NCBI GenBank assembly: GCA_024516035.1
Contig: CM044965.1
Location: 644,683 to 708,682, forward strand
Reading direction: 5' to 3'
Length of the DNA stretch: 64,000 nucleotides
Origin: Bactericera cockerelli
Taxonomy: Eukaryota; Arthropoda; Insecta; Hemiptera; Triozidae
Below, one piece after another: positions 12,966-24,400 of this stretch (position 1 is the stretch's first letter; every line of letters starts with the position of its first letter). The notes under the pieces are model-generated. The model did not search any database. It worked only from the letters and a program-made list of their open reading frames with translations, and was not told the DNA's origin. Position numbers and translations under genes: made by a program.

Positions 12966-13673
12966 GGGAGGCACCGTTTTCCGTCCCATTTACCTTTTTT
13001 TCATCTCATTCCGTCCCGTCGATTCCGTCCCGTCAATATTTTAACACCTGATTCCGTCCGGTCATCGTAAGGGTTCAATACCCGATTCCGTCCCATATGT
13101 TCCGTCCTATATACATAAATAAATACATAAATTATAAATTCAACATTTTTCATCAGTTTATTTTCAATCACGTAAAATAAAAAAATAAAGGCCATGCCTA
13201 GGGTTCATAGTATGGTTAGGTAAAATACAATGAAGGCCATGCCTTGAGTTTATAGTAGGGTTAGGTAAAATACAATGACGGCCATGCCTTGGGTTTATAG
13301 TAGGGTTAGGTAAAATACAATGAAGGCCATGCCTTGAGTTTATAGTAGGGTTAGGTAAAATACAATGACGGCCATGCCTTGGGTTTATATTAGGGTTAGG
13401 TAAAATACAATGAAGGCCATGCCTTGGGTTTTTTTTCTAGGCGGCACCGAATTCATACATTTTTTTATTTTTCGCACCGAACTTGTACATGTACATAGAC
13501 TATTACATAATATCAGGTACTTATGTACAATTGTACATAGTACATATAGGTGCATAATATAAGTGACGGGACGGAATTCAGTCAATTCAGTGATTGATCT
13601 GAGAGGTTCGGGACGGAATCCAGTATCGACTACCTGAGAGAAAAAACTCGCGGGACGGAATCAGGTGTCGTCC
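12966..13673. mobile_element. 708-bp non-autonomous DNA transposon with internal minisatellite
   Basis: The element is flanked by CCCTCGTC (12958-12965 and 13674-13681), an 8-bp target-site duplication. The ends are imperfect inverted repeats: GGGAGGCACC...TTCCGTCCC at the left against GGACGACACC...TTCCGTCCC read in from the right. The subterminal regions repeat TTCCGTCCC several times in each orientation. Its centre is a 45-bp tandem array. It has no transposase, so it must have been mobilised in trans. The 8-bp duplication fits hAT-type transposases, but GG ends are unusual for hAT. Confidence 0.75.
13190..13434 (+). repeat. 45-bp tandem repeat, about 5.4 copies
   Basis: Units start GGCCATGCCT at 13190, 13235, 13280, 13325, 13370 and 13415. 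Each contains GGTTAGGTAAAATACAATGA. Units 2 and 4 end in C, while units 3 and 5 end in A and carry a matching second difference. The array therefore has a roughly 90-bp dimer pattern, which points to expansion by two-unit steps. It lies wholly inside the 708-bp transposon. Confidence 0.9.
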
Positions 13674-13832
13674 CCCTCGTCTCCTGATGCTGGCTTTTCC
13701 CAGCCCAAACCAAGTTTGGTGAGGTTAATGTGCGTAGCTGGTGGGTAAGTTTCCAAAAAATGGAGAAAAACCCCTGGCCCGAATGGCCTGGATGTTAGAG
13801 ACGTTAGAACAGCACCATTGACACTGGCTTTT

Positions 13833-14056
13833 TTGAACTTTCAACTTCATAATCATATCGAGACCCTATCTGGAAACTCACCAACTAGTTACTCAAATTA
13901 ACCTCAGAAAGCCTGAGTGGTGCCGGGAATATTCAGCATCACGAGGTTGTGAAATTGAATGGTCACCAATCCAAGTCCCAACCTCGCTGGACGTTGCTTA
14001 ACTTGTGTAACAGAACGGGATCTGGTATATTCAACGTGCCATGGGCTCTGGCTTAC
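13833..14056 (-). mobile_element. 5S rRNA-derived SINE copy, minus strand, tail-to-tail with the previous one
   Basis: On the minus strand the 5S-like head (about 14056-13930) has CAAGTTAAGCAACGTCC and GACTTGGATTGGTGACC, followed by the body down to about 13833. It directly abuts the 3' end of the plus-strand copy, so the two SINEs are arranged tail to tail. Confidence 0.75.
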
Positions 14057-15210
14057 CATGCACTAGCTATGTGAAATGCTATATGTTTGGACTAAACAAA
14101 ATAATCATGTGAAAACCCGTTACAATTTTCTTGCTCAGAGGGAGTCCCGTTCCAGAAATAGTCTCCACTCTCATTATCACTCTGATTGGTGGTTATTGAG
14201 TTCAAATTAACCAATCACAGTCCGTTATGTGAATGTTGAAAGGGAGATTTGGAGATTCTGAGAGTGGAGAGTGTTTCTGGAAAGGGCCACTGGTGTCAAG
14301 AATTGGCAATTTTTCGTCTTCTTTTCTTTATCTCTCCCTTCTCTCTGTCTCTCTCTCTTTTTTTTCTGATTCTCTTCCCATTTTTTGTCTCTTTCTCTCG
14401 TTCGAAGTTGTCCTCGCTCTCTCTCCTTCTTTCGCAGTTTGTTAACAGCACCACAAAATCCAAGGGAGAGGGAGAATTTATTAACAACATCTTGCATAAT
14501 TTCGTTCCGCTTTTTGTGCAAAAATAAATAGCTCAATTTTGAACAAGGATTTTTTCGTTGGAACATCACTATTGCGTGTCCCCGGAATATAAACATTCTT
14601 CAAGAATGTTCCAAAATAAAGCTTTCTTTTTTTTCGACAATTCGTTCAGACAGGGTGATGTAAAGATAAAATTGCATGCGACAGATCTTATGCAATTATT
14701 CATGATAAGAAACATCGAGAGTGGGCTCAAACAGCCTATCAGTACAAAATTATGAAAAGGTATTACGTAAGAATATGCTTTAGAAAATGGTCGAAAATTT
14801 TAGCCTCTGTAGGAAAATTGTGTAACATATCTTCCGAGCTTGTCCAACAGAAACACCTCTAGTCTAAAAATTCTGAAAAACTAACGGCTCTGAACCTAAG
14901 ACTTCTTATTACAACTGAGTTTGAAACTTCTGAGACAAACTGGCAATTTAAACAAGAAAGAAGTCTAAAAAATGTGCACTGTCAAGCTGTCCAACATAAT
15001 TATTTATCTATGTTGTAACTAGGTATTATTAATTTCTAAAATATTCTCTTCTGAACCTCCTGATAGGACATAGGTATGATGGCTCACCCTGTAGAAGAGA
15101 ATATCCTGAATAGTCAACGTTTAAAAAAGTTCCTTTTTTCTACAAACCAGAAATTATGACAGACAAAAACGTCATAAGATACAGATATAAAGAAAGTACT
15201 AAAAGGTAAG

Positions 15211-15303
15211 GGGGTAAAACCCCCGGGGGGTGGGGGGGGGGGGGGGGCTTCCTATGTTTTGACGACCCTTGTGAGCACAAGCGGGGTTACGTCTGAGCCA
15301 CCC
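15211..15303. repeat. Poly-G tract and attached retroposon-like sequence
   Basis: A run of G broken by a few other bases (about 15211-15247) is followed by about 55 bp whose reverse complement begins GGTGGCTCAGACGTAAC. The arrangement resembles 12765-12868. Runs of G this long in such an AT-rich region are unusual. Confidence 0.5.
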
Positions 15304-15435
15304 TCCCGACTTACACCTGAAGAATTATTATTACTACTACGACGTGAATTTGAATATTTAAATACCTACCCGGGATTCGTAACAGTGAGGCGGATTTGCA
15401 TAAGAAGTGGAATAACAAAATTATAAATGGGTTAA

Positions 15436-15530
15436 TAGCATGTGCCTCGCGTGGCGTATGCCCGGCCTAGTGGCGGACCTAGGAGCCGAGGACCGCGGGT
15501 TCGAATCAGACACGCGACACGATTTTTTTT
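15436..15530 (+). repeat. tRNA-like sequence, probable SINE head
   Basis: It contains CTCGCGT near 15450 and ACGCGAC near 15512, which can pair as an acceptor stem with one mismatch. It also has an A-box-like GGCCTAGTGGC and a B-box GGGTTCGAATC. The spacing is too long for a simple tRNA, and the arms between do not fold cleanly. A T-rich stretch follows. A tRNA-derived retroposon fits best. Confidence 0.5.
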
Positions 15531-15609
15531 GGAGGTCACTCTGAGAGAAACTGAATTAGCGTTGATGAATGAGAGTGCATTTCTTTACTGAACAATTTGG
15601 AGGTACTTG

Positions 15610-15654
15610 AAGCGATTGCACTTTACTAAGAATCTTTGTAAAGTGCAATCGCTT
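15610..15654. repeat. Perfect 17-bp stem hairpin
   Basis: AAGCGATTGCACTTTAC (15610-15626) pairs perfectly with GTAAAGTGCAATCGCTT (15638-15654), leaving an 11-nt loop. It directly precedes a second inverted-repeat element at 15660. The stem is short for a microRNA precursor, and a mobile-element relic is more likely. Confidence 0.85.
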
Positions 15655-15659
15655 AGAAT

Positions 15660-15785
15660 GGCCGAATTATGAAACAGGATTAAACTTAAGACAATTCAGA
15701 CTTTCCCTCAAATCAGGCTATAGCGCGCTGTGATTGTTTGAAACTCTGACTTGAGGTCACTCTAATCCTGTTTCATAATTTGGCC
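15660..15785. mobile_element. 126-bp MITE-like element with 23-bp inverted ends
   Basis: The left end starts GGCCGAATTATGAAACAGGA (15660) and the right end (15763-15785) is its reverse complement over 23 bp with one mismatch. The interior has no coding capacity. No target duplication is obvious. Confidence 0.7.
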
Positions 15786-16687
15786 CCTAGTCTTTATATC
15801 ACATCTAATCAATGTAGTTTGATTCAATTATTTTCTCAAGATCTTGGAATGACTCAATGTTGGCGCCGTAAAAGTTTTGTCGTTTTTTGTAACTTTAGCC
15901 TATTTTTCGCTAAAAAGAAGTACCTAGCTCCTATAAAAAGAACTAAAGAACCCATTCTAACTTTTAATTAGCTGCTCAAACATCTTCTCGACATAATGGA
16001 TCCTAAAGAACATTACTTGCTTGGTCACCTTTACAAATACAAGCCAGACTTCAGGTATTTGGATTTGCCAAAATCAAGGACTTTACAGAATCTACCTTTC
16101 CTCCGTTTAGTTCATCTTCTCAACAAGTCACCGTGTCCGATGTAGCTGCATATCAATGAACACCTTGAGTGGAGAGAACACAAACGCAACATGCTCAACA
16201 CACGCCACACCACTACTCTTACCGGTATTTAACAAATCTGCATCAATGTACAATTATGTAAATAATTTACATAGATGTAAAAAAAACCCCCCATCAAATT
16301 TGATGTCTATATTACCCACCGTATCACGACAGTCTTCAAAACATGCATTAAAATTTATATAAAAAATCTATGTTTTCCTTTTCTAAAGCCTTCTAATGTA
16401 TATGAATTTATAATTTTATAGAGTAAAATTGTAATAGAAGAGTGAGTATATAAATCAGGAATTCATAGCTCGTGCCTTTTAGGTATGTGGGTTCCGCTTT
16501 TTTGATTCTCATAAAATTTGGGTAGATGTTATTATGTGCATACTTCCAGTTAGTAAATTAATTATGTAATCATGCATTTTAACGTGCATCACCCACTATT
16601 CAACTCTGAGATGGAGTGGCTATGAACGTTAGTTGAAATTTGCAAAGAATGTGTCCATAGTGGGGCTCTGAACCGGTTTAGAAACTT

Positions 16688-17075
16688 TAAAAAAAAACTT
16701 ATGAAGTAATACCACCGTAGTTCCAGGAATTAGAAATAAGAACAGGGGTTTTTTAGCGGGTGAGTCGACAGAATTGGCGCCCTTCAAGAGGGGCGACACA
16801 CCATACCCTGCCGGCAAGTCCCGCATATCCTCCAGCACTAGAGCTTTGCTGAAGTGGATCTTACAGGATTTTTCTCCTCATAAAAAACCTTATGAGCTTG
16901 ACCTTTTATAAGATAGATTCCGTAAAGAATGTACATATTATTATAATAGCAGCTACTCAATCTATCTTGAAGAGACTGAGTGCACTCCTGTAGGTTCAAG
17001 ATAGTGGAAGAAAGCCTGTATTGAACCTAGGCCTCCTGGATACAAAAGCATGGTACTAACCACTAGAGCCAGGTT
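16688..17075 (-). mobile_element. tRNA-derived SINE, minus strand
   Basis: On the minus strand the head (17075-about 17010) has TGGCTCTAGTGGTTAG (A-box) and CTAGGTTCAATAC (B-box). The body runs leftward to a T-rich end near 16690. A 69-codon open frame on this strand lies inside the body and is not a gene. The body shares TGAGTAGCTGCT (16959-16948) with the SINE at 216-681, although the heads differ. Confidence 0.7.
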
Positions 17076-17079
17076 GGTT

Positions 17080-20000
17080 CATAAATGACAAATATATGGT
17101 GGGTTCAGAGAGCTTTCACCAAATGCGATCTGAGTGCTAGCTGGGTTTTGTTTTGTCACTTCTCCTTCTTCTGTATTTTTTTTTTTATCGAATAGAAAAA
17201 TCGTTCCGCTATCAAAATAAAAGTAAAAGAAAATAATAAAAATGTAATTATTAATTCTTATTGAATTTTCAATAAATTCATTTATTTCTTATTTTAGAAC
17301 TTGTAGACTTTTTTTTTAGTTTTCGATTTTTAATATTTTACAAGAAAAAATACACAGTCAGTACACAAAATGAACATGGGCGAGAAAGTTATACAACAAA
17401 AGAAAATACATAATAAACAATAAAAATAATTTGAGATATATAAGACATGAAAAATAATACAAAATCACAAATAAAAGAAATTATAATTTTACAAAACAAT
17501 AGATGCATAAAAAAGAAAAATAATAATGAAATGATAAAATAAAAGAGTATAACTGTTTGTCATGGGAGAGGAAATTCAAAGTAATTAATAAAAAGAGAAA
17601 AGATAAAAATCATAAGGTGAGAAAAGAAAATTGTAAAAATGATAATAATAAAGAGATTTCTGATTTCTGTGTTTGATGATAATTTTTTCTTAAAAACGTT
17701 GGCTTTAGAATATAAAGAATCGTTTTAGACTTTGGAATCTTCATAAAAAAAATGTTACAAATTTCTCACACACGTTCTTCCAGCTTTCGTGTAGGGATTA
17801 GTGAATTCAGTAGAAATGAAAAATCATAGACGAAATGGATGTACTGTGTCTGTGTGACTTGAGATTAGAACGATTGTTACACAGGTCAAGGATGACGCTG
17901 CAGATATTCTTAAGAATTAACGTGGTCCAGATAGACGTGCGTTATTTAATTAAAAATAAAATAAACATATGGCGGTCAGACTTCATTCATTGCAGAATGA
18001 TTCAGTAGTTTTTTCTTCTCTCCATCATTAATTAAATTTTCTTTCATTTAGGATATAATCAATCAAAATAATTACAATTGTATTTTCTTATTTCTCTACT
18101 GGTATAACGTGTACCTACATTGGACGCTAACATAAAGAACTGAGCTATAATACAACTTAAATTGTGTTTCATTTCAATTAGAACTTGGAGTGTACACTTT
18201 ACAATTGAGATACACTAAACACAGTTTAGTGTATCTGTAGCAAAATTAACAATATGCAATGAACAATTTGAGTAATTTTCTATTCTAAAGACAAGACTGA
18301 CATGGCGAACTCTCTGAGAAATTTTTACAAATTTAGTAGATGCCTATTTATATAAAATTCACAAAATTAATGATTAAAATAGAATATATTATGAGAATAC
18401 CAATCTTCGTTTGGTTTGTCAACGTATTAGTACGGAACAAATAATAACAATTAAAATATACAAAAACCTATTATCACAGAAATTAATATCAATCGATCAC
18501 TTCAATAGAATGATGCCATCTACATAATTATGTACAAGGAGATACTCGTAAGAGCTTTCATGAAAACTGATCTGCGCGATCTGTTTCATCTAAAAGACTT
18601 GTCAAGAGTTCTCCGAGTTAAAGCTTTAGAACCAAAGTTTTTAATATAGTTTCTAATATACAATTATTACAATATAATATATTTTTACAGTTTCGGCGGA
18701 TCAGAAAACACTAAACATAACAATTTAGTTATTAGTGGATGACCCTTATAATTTTATTTTTTTAACTACCTACCTACCCACTTATTCATGTCAAATTGCG
18801 AAGATACGAGTATAATATCTATTCATTAGAAACAAATATATAATTAACAGAGTAGAATAAATCGACTTAACCTAATGTATAACATAGTTCAAGAAAAATT
18901 CATTATTATTTTTAAAAACGCCATAATATGATGTTTCTTTCATTTCATTTTGAGCTTTCTTACACGACATTTAATTGAAAACCTAATATCTTTCCATGAG
19001 ATGAGTTGGTTTTCAGACGAACACAATTGAAAATGTCATTTACTCAAATACTGGAAAGTATGATTCCACTTGTTATGAGAAGTTTCTCGAACCACACTGA
19101 TGCAATAATCGTTCGGGGTGATTTAGATACAAGAAGAAAACGAAGTCTTGTATGTGCATCCACTGAAAAATGCTCCCAGCTAAGGTCGAACTAAAAAGTA
19201 AAGTCGAAATAGCTTTAAAAATGGCAGAAGAGAGTAAAAATCCCTGAAGCCATAATTAATGCGGCAGTAAGCTGATCGCTCAACACCATACGAGCGGTCA
19301 TTACCTGCAATGTTTATGTAGGTAAGCTACTCGCACATAAAGATCGCTGATACTGATAGAAGTGATTATGATGAAAAGGTGTACAAGGAAATCAGATGCC
19401 TACATGATAATATACAAACTTGAGTAGGATTAGTAAATAAATATACTATGATCGGGGAGAAAGAACAAGTTAACCATCTTGGTCGACAATGTTTCACAGA
19501 AAGATGATTAAACTTCTAGGAAATTTTATTAAAAAAAATTGAGTGGACAATTTTGCTGACTACAATTATTATTGAATAATGTTCAACAGCTATACCTTCT
19601 TATAGTTCAAAAGTAGCTTCTATTTGAGTGATAGACAAAACAATGCTAATATTATCTATACACTTTGCGGAGTATATCAAGTATTATATTCAACTCTCGT
19701 ATACACAATATAAATAAATTACACGGGTGTGTTCCTAAGTATTTCATCGAATTTAAATGCTCTTCCTAGAAATCAGGAGAGCGTTTTTCCGTTTCATTAC
19801 AATTATTATTATAAATGTCCAAACGAATATTTTTGATCTTAATCCTGACCAAATTAGAAATAGAAGTTTTGACAAAAATAAATAAAATAGTGTTAAAGGT
19901 AATACCAATTTCGTAATACTCTTTAGTATCTAAGGATTCAAGTTTTTGAAGACAAACTTCTTAAACACACATACATAATTATGTACTAAGTTTTATCCTG

Positions 20001-21444
20001 TAGATTCACCTTTCAAATATAGAGGAGCAAGAAGTTAGTACTTATAAGTTTTGATTTATCTGACAAGCTAACTAATATTTTATTCCTTCTCAATTTTGCA
20101 ATAGAACTTTCTGGCTAAAAAGATTTGAAACAAGCAGAGAATAGGATATGTTTTAACAACTATCACTGACTTTAGTTGAAGTTGATAAAACAATAAATAA
20201 ATAACTCCAACTGTTTTGTTGTGCTCGTTGAAAATGATTAACTTGGTTATTTCCATATTAGTCAAATAAATACGGAAACTTTCTAAAATAAATCAGAATC
20301 AGATTCTACGTTGCAGTGTATTACGTTTTAATGAATAATTACGTTTAGTTGTGCATAGACAATAATGTATTCCATTATAAAATGAGATTTCTTCTGAGTG
20401 TAATGGACTCTAAATTATTTATATATTTGGTAGCTATTCGTATCTCAATTTATAAATTGTGGACAGTTTAGATAGATATACAATACATATATGAAAGTTT
20501 CATCTTACATTCTTATGTAATTGTTATACTCAACACAAGTTTCAATTGTTATCTAGAGGGAAATATGTCTGTTGTACATATTTGTGGTTAGCTTCTTACA
20601 TAATAAATAACTTGAATTTTCTTCTTCTGAATTTAGGGGAAATAAATTTGTTTCAATTTTCAATAAAATGGATGAAAAGAAGATACTTTTATACGTTTTG
20701 AACTTTCAAATGAAAGACTTAACGCCTCATGTGTATTTTTGGAAAGGATCTTTAGGGAAAAGATTTTTTCCACACACAGGTACCTGATTAATAGAATCCA
20801 ATAGTACAACTGAATGCGCAACTATTTAACTGGAAGCAATGCTTATTCGTTAAATAATCGACTATTTGTACGAGGGGAAAAGAAACTAACACAAAAGATT
20901 CATTATTGTTGCAATGAAAGCGAAACATTATTCCTGACATAGGTATCAACATAAGAGGAAAAGAAAGAGAGATAATTATTGTAATTAAATATCTCAAATG
21001 GAATCATTGAAGCATTGAAAATGATTTTGGATGGAGGAAAATAGTACAAAGGAATAAACCGAAAATGAAATTATTGTGGTAGGTAGGAAGCCCCGAATTA
21101 TATTTTAGTGGCACCTAAATCTGTACACTTGGGTAGGTATTTTCTAAACGTCGCGCGTCGTTCTTTCAAAGAAGATACAAAGATTGGAATATAGGAAATA
21201 AGTGTAAGAAATGTTGTACGAAATAGAAAAAAAATCATAATTTCATTCCAAATAAGGAGTAAAATAAAATAACCAAGACACAAATGAAAAGCTCAAAATA
21301 AAATGAAAGCATAAAATAATATAATAAGCTAACATTTGAATTGTTTTAGATTACTCTTCAAATAATCAAAATAATGAAAAATCTAAGAAATCACACAAAA
21401 AATCATAAAGTAATCCACTCGAGCAAATCATTCATAAAACTTAC
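17080..21444. other. Very AT-rich non-coding stretch immediately 3' of zfh2 exon 3
   Basis: This begins with the exon 3 donor GTAAGT (21444-21439, minus). Long A- and T-rich runs dominate (especially 17160-17660). I looked on the minus strand for an exon with the right phase that would encode the family's C-terminal fingers and saw none. Apart from the hairpin at 18208 nothing stands out. Confidence 0.6.
18208..18236. repeat. Perfect 13-bp stem hairpin
   Basis: AGATACACTAAAC, loop ACA, then GTTTAGTGTATCT. It is an isolated short palindrome with no T run or other sign of function. Confidence 0.85.
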
Positions 21445-24400
21445 CATTGCTCGACAAAAGTTGTTGTTGGTTTGCTGAATTTATACTGTTGGAAGTCAAG
21501 CCATACAGTTGTTGAACAATGGTGAGGTCCTCATTCGTCATTGCAGATTGGTCCTTTGAATCAAGTTTGGAAACTGCAATCGCTAGAGACTGAGGTGAGA
21601 TTCCCAAGTTGGATGCCATTTGTAACAACTGAAGCTGTGCTATCTCCTGTTGATTGTTGTTGTTATTGTTGTTGATGATTTCTGGCAAGATTTGAGTGTT
21701 GGGAGACTTTTGCAAAAAGACTTTCAAGTTGTCGATGTGTTTCTTGGTGAAGATGTGGTCTTGTATCTTGTATTTGTTGTTATACTTGACATTACATATG
21801 TTGCACTCATTAATAATGGCATTTACATTATTCTTACCATCTTTAATTCTAGTATTTTCGTACCATATCTGAACAAGTTTCTTATTAATATTCATTTCTT
21901 TGCTGAGAGCTTCAATTTCGTTCAAATTTGGATTTTTATGAGATTCATAGAGACAGCTTAAAATTTTCAGCTGTACATTGTTTATTTGGTTTTTCGGTGA
22001 ATTTGGCGAATTTTCGTCATCAGAGCACTCAGATAGACTGTCATCTTCGTCATCTTCTTCGAACTCATTGAAACCCCCCATTCCGTCAAACGGCTTGCTC
22101 AAATCCAATGGCGTCGTGGTAGTTTCCCTGGTTGGATTCGTTTCTGATTTTAATTTTGCAATAATTTCGGGTGTTAAATCTTTAGTACCATTTAATTGAA
22201 TTTCTGACAAGTAACGTTTCATACTCTCTTCATAATATTTTTTCAAAGAGTCCATATCATTCATGTTGTTAAATACGGGTGGCATGTTTGAATTGAAATT
22301 TTTGAATGAAGCTTCGTTGGATGATGCAATGGAGGGAGCTGAGTCCAAACTTAATTCTTCATCGGGAATGGCATCAATATTAATTTCATTTTTGCTACAT
22401 TGTTCTGCGTGTTTAGTGCTAAGATGTGATTCAAATGCAGATTTCACCTTGAACAAAGCAGGGCAGAAGGGACATCTTTTGTTTATAACTTGAGAGTGAG
22501 CACGAAATTGTCCTTTTCTTTCCCTAGCTCGAGTGTTTTGGAACCACACTTGAACCACACGTTTCTTCAAATTGACTTCCTTGGCAATAGTTTCCAACAT
22601 TTTTCTTGAAGGGTTGGATTCAACTTGATACTTCTGATAAAGGTAATCAAGTTGTTCAGGCAAAATTGTTGTTCGTAGCCTTTTGTCTTTAGGTAGATCA
22701 CCACAGTTACTATCTGAGAAGTAGTCAAACTCTTCAAGTTTTCTTTTATTGTTTTGTTGTAACATAGTTAACAAGGGATGTGGAGATGAAGGATTTGATG
22801 AGTTTAGTTCATCGTTATTCTGTGGTGAAGGAAGCGTCTGATTTTGTTGGATTTGCTGCATCTGTTGTTGTTGTTGCTGCTGCTGTTGCTGCTGCTGCTG
22901 TTGTTGTATCTGAGCATGTTGTTGAAGTATACCAAAAGGACTGTCTGGTGGGTAGTTAGGAAATAGATTGGGATTCATTATGTGTACAATTTGATGTTCT
23001 CTCCATAGATCAAATCTATTGAAAACTAAATTGCAATGGTCACATTGAAAAGTAGTTTCTTTTTCTGGTGTTGGTGTGTTGGGAGGCCTTGGGGATTGTG
23101 GATAGATTGTAGATGGTGTGGGTGTCAGAGGTGCGGGTGTAGGAGGATTTGAAGACATAACAGACATTTGATCTACACTCCGTTGTTGATTATCAACTAT
23201 TGTCGAGGAGTTCGAATCTTCACTTGACAACACTGCAGCAATCTGCGCAGCTGCTGCTTGTGCTTGTGCTGATCTCTTCGCATCTTCTTCTTTAAAACAA
23301 TGAGTCTTTTGGTGACGAATCAGTTCATAGTATCTTTGGAATACAAGTAAACATTTTTTACATTGATAGTTCAAGCCCGGAGTCCTTTGAAACCGCCCCG
23401 CGTTGTTCTCATCCGGTGAGTTACTTGGATTTCCTTGTTGAATGGGTTCAGCAGGTGGTTGATTTTCGTAAACTTTTCGAGCTTTCTGTCGAGCGTTTTG
23501 AAACCAAACAACAATAACACGAGGACTAAGATTGAGTAGTTTAGAAAGGTACTCTAGATCGTCATCTTTTGGATAAGCATTATTTTCAAAAAACTCTTGA
23601 AGAACTTTTATTTGATAATCAGTAAATCGAGTTCGATTCGCCCTTTTACCGCTTGAGCCTCCTGAAGAATTACTCCCGTTACTGTTTCCACCTTGTTGGT
23701 TATAACAATCAGAAGAATTTGATAATCGGCCAGGACTCACACTTCTAGTTGGTGTTAATGGCATTCCCGGATGATTAGGTGAGGTAAAATTTGGAGGTGT
23801 TAATTTTGGAGGTAACATGGGATTGTTTTGACTAGACTGTGAGTCTTGGCCCAGCTGTGAAGATATTATTGATGTTAGGTTTAGCGATAAATTTTCGGGA
23901 GAACTAGAATGTCTCATTTGGATGAGATTCATTCTCTCGGTATTCATATGTGAGCTAGGAGGGGACATCTCTATATCATGGGGGTAACTTTTGTCATTCA
24001 TGTCTTTCTGGTGGTCTGTGTCGTAATATTTCATGTTATCATTCTCAGCCATTGATGAATCCATCTCTTGCTTTATTTCTTGTTTCACGTTCACCTCCTG
24101 AACATGTTTCCCCTGAAATGGCTGAGAAGGGCTTGCAAGAAAGGGCTGCTGTTGCATTTGTTGGGTTTCTTGCCTTTCTTGTTGCTGTCTTTGAAGAAGT
24201 TGTTGCTGAAATTCTAGAATTTGCTTACGCTGGAATTCCTGTTGCTTCAGATGAAGTTGTTCAAATTCCATCTGTTTCTGGTGTTGTTGAGCTAGGATCT
24301 GCTGATGTGTTGGGTTCGACGGTTGAGTGGGAGAGGGGGTCGGCTGCTTCCGTTTATCGAAAGAAACGGGAACAGCTGGTTTGATATTGTCGTTTAAAGA

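Larger units (their letters stand above)
12880..13836 (+). mobile_element. 5S rRNA-derived SINE split by a transposon insertion
   Basis: The left half (12880-12965) has the 5S-like boxes CACTGAAGTTAAGCAACGTCC and a degenerate C-box. The right half (13682-13836) resumes with CTGATGCTGGCTTTTCCCAGCCC and the usual body. The 708-bp segment between them (12966-13673) is a separate insertion with a direct duplication of CCCTCGTC on each side. Confidence 0.8.

Noticed and set aside
14225..14596. Overlapping open frames on both strands in a CT-rich tract
   Set aside because: Ser/Leu or Arg/Glu/Lys-rich products come from simple-sequence composition.
15995..16144. 49-codon plus-strand open frame starting MDPKEHYLL
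   Set aside because: The composition looks somewhat coding-like, but it has no splice sites, no family match and is too short to support.
17780..17930. Zinc-finger-like peptide on the minus strand (CNNRSNLKSHRH)
   Set aside because: The Cys and His spacing is wrong for C2H2, and there is no acceptor or phase match with zfh2 exon 3.
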